The notes beneath the pieces were generated by a model, which was not told the origin of the DNA, did not search any database, and saw only the letters and a list, made by a program, of their open reading frames with translations. A program made the translations under genes and the position numbers. A DNA stretch of 64,000 bases from positions 127,642,640 through 127,706,639 of the forward strand of contig OY755039.1 of assembly GCA_963576565.1 (NCBI GenBank). The letters are read 5' to 3'. Positions 38,992 through 53,800 of this stretch are shown here, piece after piece (position 1 is the first letter of the stretch; every line of letters begins with the position of its first letter). This stretch comes from Aspidapion aeneum (Eukaryota > Arthropoda > Insecta > Coleoptera > Brentidae).

Positions 38992-41400
38992 GTGTCTGTC
39001 GTAGCGATAGGTTGTGCGTGTGAAATGAGAAAATGTTCCCAACCACCATCAATTTATCATAATTTTCGCTGTGATAAATGTGGAAGAGTAGACATAGTTA
39101 AAATAAGCACAGGCAACAAAATTGCTTCATATTTGTGTGATATTTGTAGAAATACAAGTCCACGAAAAACTACTACTACTACTATGTCGGTTTAGAACGT
39201 TTTTCTACGTTGTCCGACGCCTATTCTCCACCTCCTTCGATCCTGACAATCATCCTCAGTCAGATTTTTTTGACTCGTTGATCTTTGGATTGCCTGTTGC
39301 CATTCTAATTTAGGACGCCCTCTTTTTCTGCGCCCTATTGGTTGCCATTGTAGGACCTGCTTTGGTAATCTTTCGTCGTTCATCCGTTGTACATGGCCGT
39401 ACCATATCAGTTGCCTTCTAGTGATGTCATCCGTTATGCTTCCCTCGATTCCCATTCTTTCTTTTATGATCTTATTTCTTATGTGATCTATTCTAGATAT
39501 TCTCATTGATCTTCTTATTGCATCCATTTCGACACTTTCCATTTTTGTTTTGTACTTTTCTGTTACGCGACAAGTCTCTATTCCCTACAACAGCGTGCTT
39601 TTGACCATTGTTTCATATATGTTAAATTTTACATTCTTTTTTATCTCTCTGCTCCATAAAATACTGTTAAGACATCCAATAACTTTTTTTGCTTTTACTA
39701 TTCTTTTTTCCAATTCTTTACAGTCTGTACCTGTCTTATCAAATGTGACACCCAAGTATACATACTCATTGCATGGAGATATTGTTTGTCCATTTTCTAG
39801 TACTAACTCACTGGATTCGTTTCCAATACATAAGTACTGTGTCTTGTCCACGTTCACTGTTAATCCCCACTTTTGGTATTCTTCTGTTATCTTTCTCATC
39901 ATATACTCCATGTCTTCTTTATCATTAGCCACAATTACTTGGTCGTCAGCAAACTGTAGTGTGTATATGGTAAATCGGTCGTTAAGTTGTATTCCCATGC
40001 CGTGCACTTTACGTTTCCAGTTTTTTAGAGCTACTGCGATATATATTTTAAAAAGAGTTGGAGAAATACAACATCCCTGTCTTAAACCTTTTGTTACCAG
40101 GAATTCTTTTGAAAGTCGATTTCCAATTTTAATTTTAGATTTTGACCCTTTGTATAGTTCTTTTATCGCTTTTATGTATGTATGATTGATATTAGTTTGC
40201 TCTAACACTGTCCATAATTTTTCTACTGGAACGGTATCATATGCTTTTTGTAGGTCTACAAAGGTAACATGAGTCTCTATATTTCTGGCGCTTCTTTTCT
40301 CAATTACTTGTTTAAGACAAAAAACATTATCACTACAAGATCTGCCTGCGCGAAACCCACTTTGCTCTTCTTCTTCTCGTTCATGAAAATCATTCTCTAT
40401 TAGATCTCTAAGAATCCTACCGTACAATCTACTACTTAGAGTACTGGTTACTGAAATTCCTCTGTAATTGTTGCAATCCAGCTTGTTTCCTTTTTTATGT
40501 ATTGAGGATATGAATGCAAGTTTCCAATCATTAGGTACTGGATGTCCGTTTATGCATTGGTTAATAATATATGTGAGATTTTCGACTAGTTTCTCTGATC
40601 CATATTTGAGCATTTCAGCATATATTCCCCCAGGTCCGCTAGCTTTTCCGGATTTAAGCTTTTTAATATTATTCTTTATCATTTCTTTTTCGATGATTAC
40701 TTCCTCTCCATGTACTTCTATGTCTCTTCTCGGAGAGGCTGCCAGATATTCGGGTCTCGTCTCCTGCAGCAGTCCCTTGTAGTGTTCTGTCCATTGTTCT
40801 GGTTTGATTATCTGGATGTTTACTTTTCCTTTTGTTGGGTTTTTTACTGTAGAAATGAATTTCCATACTTCAGAACTCTGCCTACCTCCTACGTGTGTAT
40901 TTATGTCGTGGCACTTGCGCTCGAACATTTCATTTTTTTCTGTGCGTATCAAATTTCTTAGCTGTCTTCTGGTTTCCCTGTAGATTTCTAGGTCTCTTTG
41001 CTCCTTAGTACTGAGCCATTTCAAGTATGTACGTTTTTTCTCTTTGACCATTTCCTGTATTTTGTCCGTCCACCACATCTTCCTGTTATTTCTATTATCT
41101 TGGTACCCAACAGCTTCGTTGCTTGCTTCCTTCAAGCGTTTTATTATGTTTGTATATATCTCTTCAAATGAGTGATTTGGGTTTATTAATTTTTCATCTA
41201 ATCGGTTCTGATACAATCTTTGAGTAGTTTCGATTTCTAGACTTCTAAAGTTGTATTTTTGATTGTCTTCGATGCTTTCTAGGTTTTCATTTTCTCTAAT
41301 ACTTTCGTCCTTATTTGTTTTTTGTCCAGGAAAAAACCAAGGAAATATTTTCCGAAATACAACAACGAGACGTGGTAAATTAAAATTTAGAACACAGTAA
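38992..41400 (+). pseudogene. Small zinc-ribbon-like protein, split by a non-LTR retrotransposon
   Basis: The first part (38992-39170) contains FRCDKCGRVDIVKI and YLCDICRNTSP, two CxxC pairs 24 residues apart that look like a zinc ribbon. At 39158-39170 GTCCACGAAAAAC begins a direct repeat whose other copy, GTCCAGGAAAAAACC, is at 41324-41338. After the second copy the same frame continues for about 20 basic residues to a TAA at 41398-41400, directly before the next gene. The insertion therefore hit an intact coding sequence. Confidence 0.55.
39171..41323 (-). mobile_element. 5'-truncated non-LTR retrotransposon with almost intact RT
   Basis: The minus-strand frame runs through an uninterrupted reverse transcriptase: LKSGKASGPGGIYAEMLKYG, CNNYRGISVTSTLSSRLYGR, FRAGRSCSDNVFCLKQVIEK, VTFVDLQKAYDTVP, GLRQGCCISPTLFKIYI, YTLQFADDQVIVA (catalytic FADD) and a C-terminal RRQLIWYGHVQRMNDERLPK. 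One frame break separates the last 116 residues near 39.55 kb. The endonuclease domain is absent, so it is 5' truncated at about 41323. The 3' tail is a short (AGT)n run on the minus strand. Flanked by a target duplication of about 13 bp. The family is the same as or close to the fragments at 2.2 and 52.5 kb. Confidence 0.85.
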
Positions 41401-41401
41401 G

Positions 41402-41722
41402 ATGGACTTTCAATATAATTATTGGTCAACTAAAATTGACTTTGAACTAGAAGAACTTTTAGAAAAGAAAAGTTATGAAAATATTTATGAATGGTTAGCA
41501 GAATGGATATATTTTGGGTTTGATTCATGTAGATACATCATTGAGGAAAAACTACCAACATTATACCCATTATTACCTACAATATGGAAACATAAATTAA
41601 CAGAGGCAGCGCTGGAATATACGAAAATATATCCAAACTATGACGTGAAAAAACATTTTCAATCAATTATTTTTAAATTTGATGGTCGAGTTGAGTGTGG
41701 TTTATATGATATATATGAATAA
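41402..41722 (+). CDS. Unrecognised 106-residue acidic protein
   Basis: An intact frame starting MDFQYNYWSTKIDFELEELL, with many Tyr, Trp and Glu residues, mostly helical-looking, and ending FDGRVECGLYDIYE. It starts one base after the stop of the zinc-ribbon gene, which suggests a tight viral-style arrangement, and lies just inside the right inverted repeat. No family recognised. Confidence 0.5.
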   Translation: MDFQYNYWSTKIDFELEELLEKKSYENIYEWLAEWIYFGFDSCRYIIEEKLPTLYPLLPTIWKHKLTEAALEYTKIYPNYDVKKHFQSIIFKFDGRVECGLYDIYE

Positions 41723-41779
41723 AAATATATAATTAAAACATACTTTGAGTTTTTTATTTTAGAATTATTTACTTTGAGA

Positions 41780-43090
41780 CATCCTGTACAGCATAAGTAA
41801 CCAGCTGTATTAGATAAAACAGGAACGTGTGCGGGTCATAAGGTTATCCTATAACTGCATAAACAATGATAAGAGATACACAGACAATCCCGATTAATTT
41901 AAACAAATATTTTTAGAAATTATTTTATTTTTTAACCAAGAATTACCTAAGGCCTTTTTCACATTAAGACTTACCTAGAACAGGCTAAGCTAGTGAAGTA
42001 GCTACCTTACTTTAAAAAAAAAACACCCCATTTTACCTACTCTCGCATTGGCACCTAACTCATTGACCAATAGGGCCTTTCAACAGCCTCTGGTTGTTAC
42101 GTAATTGCTCACAACTTCTTACACACTTCTTTTAGTCCCAAGGTCATACCAAGTTCACTTCTTCAGCAACAGACAGACAGACATACAGACAGAACTGGAT
42201 GGCATGTTACCAATTTAATTAGAACCTCCACTACTGTACTACTGTCCGCTATTTTGTATTCGCCATTTTGATTTCTTTAAAATTGAGTCAAAGATTGTAT
42301 GAAGTAACGCTAAGCACCGTGAAATTTTAAGCTTTGTGAAAATCGGTTTAAGAATAAGAGAGGCCGCCATTTTGGATCCGTCATTTTGAATCTTCAAAGG
42401 TAAAGTTAAAAATCTTATACAGCGACCTGAAACACCCCAAAGTTTCGATTCTGATACATATTGGTTCATAAATTGGATAGTCCGCCATGTTCAATATTTT
42501 TCATTTGAGCTAAAAAATTGTATTGCGAAGTTTTAAGTTTGAGGCAAATTGGTTAATAAATAAGGGAGTCCGCCATTTCAATCGGCAATTTTCATTTTTT
42601 AAAGTTTACGTTAAAAATCATATTCAGCGATCTGAAACACCCCAAAGTTCCGAATTTGATCCATATCGGTTAATAAATGCAAAAGTTCACCATTTCGGAT
42701 CCACCATTTTGAATTCTGTTGCAGTTGGAGTTAAAAATCATATTCAGCATCCGAAAACACCCCAGAGTTCCGAATTTTATACATATGCGTTCACAAATGG
42801 GAAAGTCTGCCATTTTTATTTTTTAAATTTAAGTCTAAAATTGTAATAAGTTACTTTTAACAGCGGGAAGTTTCAAGTTGGCGCCAAATCGGCTAATAAA
42901 TAAGAAACTCCGCCATTTTGGTTCCGCCCTTTTGATTTTTTTTTAAATTTGATTAAAAAACTGTATTTAGTGACCTTACGCACCCCCAAGTTTCAAGTTT
43001 GAGAAAAATCTGTCTATAAGTCCACCATTTTGGCTTCGCCATTTTATTTTATTTTTTTTATTACAAAAAAATGGTGTATAGTAATGTTGC
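41780..43090 (-). repeat. Right long inverted repeat of the Maverick element
   Basis: Reverse-oriented counterpart of 11245-12995. The inner part (41780-42245) has TAAGGTTATCCTAT, AATCCCGATTAATTTAAACA, CACCCCATTTTACCTACTCT and ACCAATTTAATTAGAACCTC. The outer part (42246-43090) has degenerate units of about 110-125 bp with CCGCCATTTTG and ATCATATTCAGCGATCTGAAA. It is shorter than the left copy by about four tandem units. Confidence 0.8.
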
Positions 43091-46384
<3,294 letters not shown>

Positions 46385-49265
46385 TATCATCAAATACCCA
46401 TTAAAGAACAACATAAACCCGATACTGCATTCGAATGTGCTGGACTCATGTACCAATTTCAAAGAATACCCTCTGGATTGACAAAGGATTGACTATTTTT
46501 TTAAAGAAAACTTGAAAGATGTCTACACGTATTTGGATGACGTAACAGTATGTGACAAAAATTAAGAAAAACAAAATGAAAAAAATTTTTGAAAAAATTT
46601 ATTAAAATAAAAAAAAAATTATATTTTAGGCTACGCTATGAAACACTAAACTATGAAACCAGACTTGGACAGGCGTTCTCCGTTTTTAAACTTACCAGCA
46701 ACGCTTAAAAATACAGCTAAACTTCAAAGAGTTGTTGAGATATTTTCTGATTATTCCACTTACAGATACAGAACTTTTCGGATAAAATCAATTCAATCTT
46801 AATTGAAAAAAAATCTGTATCTGATATTGTAAACTCATTTTGGTCAATTAATACAAACGAATCTTTACTTGTTGAAACTGATAAACCCGAGGGTGCATTC
46901 GAAGTTGCTGGACTCATGTATCAATTTTAAAGAATACCCTTTGGATTGACAAAGGGTGTCGCTGTTTTAGAGTAATTGAATATTATCTTAAAGAAAACTT
47001 AAAAGATGTTTACACGTATTTGGATGACGTAACAGTATGACAAAAATTAAGAAAAACAAAACAAAATACGAAATATTTTTAAAAAAATTCTTACATTTAA
47101 AAACAAATTAATATTTTAGGCTACGCTATGAAACACTAAACTATGAAACCAGACTTGGACGTTCTCCGCTGTTAAACTTACCAGCAATGCCTAAAAATAC
47201 AGTTAAACTTCAAAGAGTTATAGAGATATTTTCTGATTATTCCACTTACAGATACAGAACTTTTCGGATAAGATTAATTCAGTCTTAATTAAAAAAACAT
47301 TCTGTATCTGATATTGTAAACTCAGTCTGACCAATCAATAAAAACGAAGCTTTGCTTGTTGTAACTGATGCGTCAGACTTCTGCAAAGCGTGACACAATC
47401 TGGAAACCCGGCAGCACTCTTTTCAAGAACTTTATCTGAGTGTGAGAAAAAGCACTTATTTGTGAAGAAAGAATGCATGTGAAGCATTAAAAAATGGAGA
47501 CACTTTCCGATCGGGCGTCCTTTTACACTTATGACTGATCAACAAGCAGTTTCATCGACAGTACAATTTTTGTAGAATGTATCAATTAACATGTTAAAAT
47601 TTCAACCTTGTATCAACTTTTGTTCTGTAATAAATTGGAGGGTTAAAGCTCTATTGGCAGATAGATACGAGTCCCAGCTACATGCTTAATAATTATTTTT
47701 GTTACCAAAAAGTTGCTGGACTCGTGTATCAATTTCAAAGAATACCCTTTGGATTGACAAAGGGTGTCGCTGTTTTAGAGTAATTGACTCTATTATCTTA
47801 AAGAAAACTTAAAAGATGTTTCACGTATTTGGATAACGTAACCGTATGACAAAAATTAAGAAAAATAAAACAAAATAAAAAATATTAAAAAAAAATTCTT
47901 ACATTTAAAAACAAATTAATATTTTAGGCTACTCTATGAAACACAAACTATGAATCCTGACTTGGACGTTCTCCGCTTTTAAACTTACGAGCAACGCCTA
48001 AAATACAGTTAAACTTCAAAGAGTTATTGAGATATTTTCTAATTATTCCACTTACAGATACAGAACTTTTCGGATAAGATTAATTTAATCTTAATTGAAA
48101 AAAAAATCTGTATCTGATATTGTAAACTCAGTCTGACCAATCAATAAAAACGAACCTTTACTTGTTGTAACTGATGCGTCAGACTTCTGCAAAGCTTGAC
48201 ACAATCTGAAAACCCGGCAGTACTCTTTTCAACAACTTTATCTGAGTCTGAGAAAAAGCATTTATTTGTGAAGAAAGAATGCATGTGAAGCATTAAAAAA
48301 TGGAGACACTTTTCGATCGGACGTCATTTTACACTTATGACTGATCAACAAGCAGTTTCATCTACAGTACAATTTTTGTAGAATGTATCAATTAACATGT
48401 TAAAATTTTAACCTTATGTCAACTTTTGTTCTGCAATGAATTGGAGGCTTAAAGCTCTATTGGCAGATAGATAAGCTCTATTGGCAGATAGATACGAGTC
48501 CCAGCTACATGCTTAATAATTATTTTTGTTACCAAAAAGTTGCTGGAGTCGTGTATCAATTTCAAAGAATACCCTTTGGATTGACAAAGGGTGTCGCTGT
48601 TTTAAAGTAATTGACTCTATTTTCTTAAAGAAAACTTAAAAGATGTTTACACGTATTTGGATAACGTAACAGTATGACAAAAATTTAAAAAAAAACAAAA
48701 CAAAATAAAAAATATTAAAAAAAAAATCTTACATTTAAAAACAAATTAATATTTTAGGCTACGCTATAAAACACTAAACTATGAAACCAGGCTTGGACGT
48801 TATCCGCTTTTAAACTTACCAGCAACACCTAAAAATACAGTTAAACTTCAAAGAGTTATTGAGATATTTTCTGATTATTCCACTTACAGATACAGAACTT
48901 TTCGGATAAGATTAATTCAATCTTAATTGAAAAAAAAATCTGTATCTGATATTGTACACTCAGTCTGACCAATCAATAAAAACGAGCCTTTACTTGTTGT
49001 AACTGATGCGTCAGACTTCTGCAAAGCTTGACACAATCTGGAAATCCGGCAGCACTAATTTCAAGAACTTTATCTGAGTCTGAGAAAAAGCACTTATTTG
49101 TGAAGAAAGATCGGACGTCATTTTACACTTATGACTGATCAACAAGCAATTTCATCTTCAGTACAATTTTTGTAGAATGTAAGCAATGAATTGGAGGGTT
49201 AAAGCTCTATTGGCAGATAGATACGAGTCCCAGCTACATGCTTAATAATTGTTTTTGTTACCAAA
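46385..49265 (+). repeat. Macrosatellite of a Ty3/gypsy pol fragment
   Basis: The first, partial segment reads as gypsy RT (SAYHQIPIKE-like, then ECAGLMYQFQRIP and a VYTYLDDVTVC catalytic box) with stops. From about 46903 a unit of 0.81-0.83 kb repeats: starts at 46903, 47712 and 48539, each opening with GTTGCTGGA(C/G)TC. Each unit contains the same RT palm box, an A-rich spacer of about 80 bp, an RT thumb-like segment, an RNase H start (VTDASDFCKA) and an LMTDQQAVS-like piece, then jumps back to the RT box. All units share the same stop codons. The third unit is shorter by about 85 bp internally. Confidence 0.8.
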
Positions 49266-49559
49266 ACACTGTTTAAATCGTAAACAATATTTTATGTTTA
49301 ACCTTTTATTGATTTACAACAACACTTATTGATTTATTTTTATTTATCTGATATTTCTAGGTTACCCAATGACTATATTTTTGTTTACAAGGAGTATTCA
49401 AAAAATGTCCTTTTTTAATTAACAAATTTGAAAATCATGATTTACAGGTTTGCTAATTAGATTAAAGAGAATTCATACTACACATGTGCAAAATTTCAAC
49501 ATTTAATTATAAGCAGAACAAAAGTTAAGTTCGCTTTCCAAAATCACGATGTCACAAGT

Positions 49560-49977
49560 TCATCAGTCATATACAGTCATGCACAAACCAACTTTTTACA
49601 ATTTCCGGAATGCCAGCGTACGTTCATTCAGACAATGGATCATGGTTAGTATCGAAAGAACAAAATCTTATATGAAAAACTGTATCATTGGCTCATGAAA
49701 CAAGAAATCTGCCAATCAAACTATGGCAGACAGAAGAAGAGGACTTGATCGATGCCAATCCATAGATCCTACGGTCTGTGTTAAACGCTTTGCTCCAAGA
49801 GAAGATCTAGTGATTAGTGGATAGTCGTTGCTTTCGAATCAGTTGAAAGTTGCCAAACTAAAGTGTTCGATGAGATGGAAACATCAGATAGCAATTCTAT
49901 ATCAAATTTTAATAAGACGGGCGTAGAATCAACCCACAAAATACTACAAATATATCGCAATCCTTCTTATCTTCATA
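49560..49977 (+). pseudogene. Gypsy integrase relic
   Basis: Fragments CQRTFIQTMDHGSWF-like (second catalytic Asp region), NQTMADRRRGLDRCQ and KRFAPREDLVISG appear in the order expected for the C-terminal half of a gypsy integrase. The last 60 codons (49863 onward) are open but not clearly homologous. It follows the pol macrosatellite in the same orientation and is probably the 3' part of the same ancestral insertion. Confidence 0.5.
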
Positions 49978-50431
49978 CCCTAGTAACACTGGACGTCCCA
50001 GGGACGTACTTTTTAGGTCCCTTTAGGTCCCAACGTCCCTGTACCTAAAAAGTACGTTTTTAAAACGTTCAAAATGAAACGTATAAAAAACGTCCATTTA
50101 TTTAAAACGTCCCAAAAAATACATTTTTGAAACGTCCTGAAAAGTACGTTTTTAAAACGTCCCAAAAAGTACGTTTTTAAATCGTTTTTCAGACGTTTGT
50201 TAAATTTAATTTTTTATACCTTCTGGAACGTTCCAAAGCGTTTCGAGGAAGTACAAAAAACGTGTCAAGGACGTCTAAAAAATGTTAAAAAAGACCCAGA
50301 AAAACGTTCCAGGGACCTTCCAGTGACCTCTATCGGACCCAGAGGAAACTAGGCGTACGTTTTTAAAACGTCTCCTAGGTCCGAAATGGACGTTTTAAAA
50401 ACATTTTTAAAACGAACTTGTGTTACTAGGG
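49978..50431. mobile_element. 454-bp MITE with internal CGTTTTTAAAACGT repeats
   Basis: Ends CCCTAGTAACAC and GTGTTACTAGGG are perfect inverted repeats, flanked by TA on both sides. The interior is made of repeated AAAGTACGTTTTTAAAACGT and AACGTCC blocks in both orientations (50030-50200 and 50350-50415). There is no coding sequence. It inserted at the end of the gypsy integrase relic. Confidence 0.8.
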
Positions 50432-50886
50432 TAAATATACATAAATATACATAAACCTTCATCTTGGGTGAATCATCCATTTGCCTCTATATATTTTATA
50501 GCCTTGTTTACTGTTATTATGACGTGTTAGTTTATTCATTGTCAATACATATTGTCACAGTGAAATCCGAAGATGTATTTATGAAAGTTCTGACAGCATT
50601 CTTCAATCAGCAATCCATCCATTGATTTACCAGAATTTATACAATAAGGTAGCCATAATAGAAAAACTCTCAAAAACATGTTTTCGATTGACGCTCCTTA
50701 TTAATAAATATGTTTTGTTCGGAAACTCTTTACAACCCCTATAAGTAGAGGTTCAACTAAATCTCCCGAACCTCGTAAACAGGATTTGGTCAAAAGTCTT
50801 ATGGTAAAACACAAAGTTTTTTACCAAAAACCTTTCGGTAAAATTCAAAGATTAGCTTCAAACCTTTCGGGTAAACCTCATAAATT

Positions 50887-53800
50887 TTAACCGAAGACTT
50901 TTGAGTAAAATTGTTTTTCCTTTTCCAAGTACTTAAGCTTGATTTGTTTTGTGACTTGAAAAAAGTTTCTGATGTTTTTATCTTTAGGTTGCAAGTCCAG
51001 CGCCATTTTGAGATCAGCAAGAGCCTCGTCATAATCGTTCAATGCTAATCGGGCCTTAGCTCTTCTGTAATAAGCTTTTGCATTATTCGGGCAATTCTTT
51101 ATCACCTGAAAACACAAAAAAACTTTAGAAAGGAATAAGATGCATCCGGTTAAAATTTTAAGCATTAACCAATATGCTCGAAAATAGAACATTTTATCAA
51201 AAAGTTGCTTGGGGAATTTGTTAGTGTCATTTATGTTACCAACTTACAGACTTTTGGTAACCAAACTATAAACATCATTAATTAAAACTATAGCGCATAA
51301 AATTCATACAATGATTACCAAAATAAAGCGAGTAGGTGAATCCACTCTGAAACTTCCCTTAGTATTTTCTTTTCTTGCCCAAGATTTTTTCTTTCAATTT
51401 TGACCAAAATATGTATTTTTTTTGTAATTTATCTAAACCATTTAGTCCGGGGCCATAGCGTCAAAATTTGGCTTCCGTGGGCTTTTTGATGACGATTTTA
51501 GAACACGTGTTTTGATCGATCCTACCAACACTGCCTGACCTGTTAACAGACACAAAATTGTCTCAGTCAAAAAGTAAGGTTAGGGTGTCAAAATATATTT
51601 TTTTTAATTCTGGACGGCCTTCAAGTATTAATTTCTTGGCTGTCAAAAAAAATTATAAATTTTTCCCTTAGGGGGCTCAAGGGGCCAAAATGTGTTTTTA
51701 AATTATGCTTTTTATATCTTTTAAACTATTTCACTTGCAGAACTATGTCTTATCAAATGGTTAGTTCATACAATTACCCACAGGTCTACCGTATAAAAAA
51801 GTTTTTGAAGCTGGTAACAAGGCCCTGTATGTAGAGGCAAAATTTTTTGTAATTTAAAAAAAAAAACCGCAGCCGTTTGGTGCAAATCTGCTGACATAGT
51901 GCAGAGTATAAGCCAATTAAGCTTATTTTATTGTAAATTAGAAAACATTTTGGGGGCCTCGTTAACAGCTTTGATTTTTTTTTATAGCAAACCAGTGGGT
52001 AATTGTATGAGCTACCAATTTATTAACACATAGTTGTGCACGTGCAATAGGTTAATTAAGGCACAATCTAAGGCGTGCTAAGTTCCATTACTCTATCATA
52101 AATCGTTCAGAATTGAAAAAATATTTTGACACCCTAATCTTACTTTTTGACTGAGAAAATTTTGGGTCTGTTAATAGGTCAGGTAGTGTTGGTGGGATCA
52201 TTAGTAATCGATTAATACAGGTGCTGTAAAATCTTCATCCAAAAACCCACGAGAAATGCTATGGCCCCGGAATACTTAGTCAGATTTACAAAACTCGTTA
52301 ATATAAAAAAAGACAAATCCTCCGACAAATCCTACAAGACTTAATTTCTTTAAAATGTTTAAAGGTCATTAGAGGTTAAATTATAAATATTATTCCTGAC
52401 CGTTGAAATTGTAAATTATTTTAAATCCTGGGAATCGGTCAAAATCCCTTTTTTTAGTTTGTGACATTTCAGTTTATTCAACCATATATATTTATCGGTT
52501 TCACAACGTTCTACGTCTTCCGATGCCCAATCTCCACTCGTTTCTGTTTGCCCATAATTCATCATCTAGGCCTCTTATTCTTATTTCACTGTCTATTCCT
52601 TCTCTCCAGCTTCTCCTTGGCCGTCCTCGTTTTCTTCGGCCAGTTGGTTTTGTTTGGGTAGTCTTTCATCATTCATTCTTTGTACATGTCCGTGCCACAC
52701 CAGTTGCTTTGTTCTTATATCATCCACTAAAGTACGTTCCCCCACTGTCATAATTTCTCTTATTCTTTGATTTGTAACTCTTTCTCTTTTTGATTTCCCT
52801 GCTGCTCTTCTCCAATAGTCCATCTCCGTAGCGGAAAGCATTTTTTCTGTTCTATCCTTGATTGGCCATACTTCTGAGCGGTATGTAATAATACTTTTTA
52901 CAATGGTGTTATATATAAGCTTTTTGTTATGTTTTGATATACTTTGGTCCCAAATTATTCCATTTAATAAAGTTATTGCTTTTGTTCCTTGTACGTTTCG
53001 ATCTTTTATAGCTTTGTCTAGTGTTGCGTCATCACAGGACTGAATTCGCTGCCCGGTATTTAAGATTAGATCCTGTTTCATTCCACCGATACACATATAC
53101 TCTGTCTTATTGAGATTAACCTCTAGTCCCCACTTATTGTACTCTTCTATTAGTTGTCATATATTCGAGGTTGTCATAGTCCTGAGGAGCCACTACTATC
53201 TGATCATCGGCGAAACATAAAGTATACAAGGTGGTTTCGTCCAACGGAATTCCCATGTTTTGGCATTTTCTCTTCCATACTTTAAGGAAGTATACCTTGA
53301 AGAGCATAGGCGAGATACAGCAACCTTGTTTAAGACCTTTATTTACTTGAAAACCTTTGGTTAGTTTTGCTTTTATTTTAACTTTTGCCTTACTATTGCG
53401 GTATAACTCTTTGATGGCCTTAATTAGTTGTACGCTTATGTTTGTGTTTTCCAACGCTTTCCAAAGTAGATTTAGTGGTATCAAATCGACGTAAAGCAGA
53501 TGCAGCTCTTGTCCGTATGATGATTAGTCCGTATGATCTGAAGTCGATCTACCCGCCCTGAAACCAGCTTGTTCTTCTGCCTCCATGTCTTTATATTCGC
53601 TCTCCACTTTATTTCTTATTATTTTACCGTATATTCTATAATTGTCACATATATCTTTCCTTCAACCAACATCAGACATATTCTAAATTGGAAAGTTCTA
53701 CACTTATTTTAGATAAAAAATAACATTACAAGTACTAAGTCAAAACAAACAAAAAATTTTTCATTTAAACTGTAATATAAAATAGCAAAACGGAATTTTC

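Larger units (their letters stand above)
11245..43090. mobile_element. Maverick/Polinton (adintovirus-like) endogenous element with nested insertions
   Basis: The limits are set by a long inverted repeat (left 11245-12995, right 41780-43090). Between them lie a protein-primed DNA polymerase B, putative capsid proteins, adenain-like protease, A32-like ATPase and rve integrase, which together define Mavericks/Polintons and adintoviruses. The apparent size of about 31.8 kb is larger than the usual 15-20 kb because of later insertions (2.3 kb, 2.15 kb, 0.48 kb, 0.27 kb, and most of 13.9-20.0 kb). Several genes have frameshifts, so this copy is not autonomous. Exact termini and a 6-bp target duplication, expected of Polintons, could not be fixed by eye. 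Confidence 0.8.

Noticed and set aside
39550..40185. 211-codon plus-strand frame
   Set aside because: It lies antisense to the well-supported reverse transcriptase on the minus strand and has a hydrophobic composition typical of such shadows.
46717..46917. 66-codon minus-strand frame inside the gypsy macrosatellite
   Set aside because: Antisense to gypsy pol sequence and not kept in the other units.
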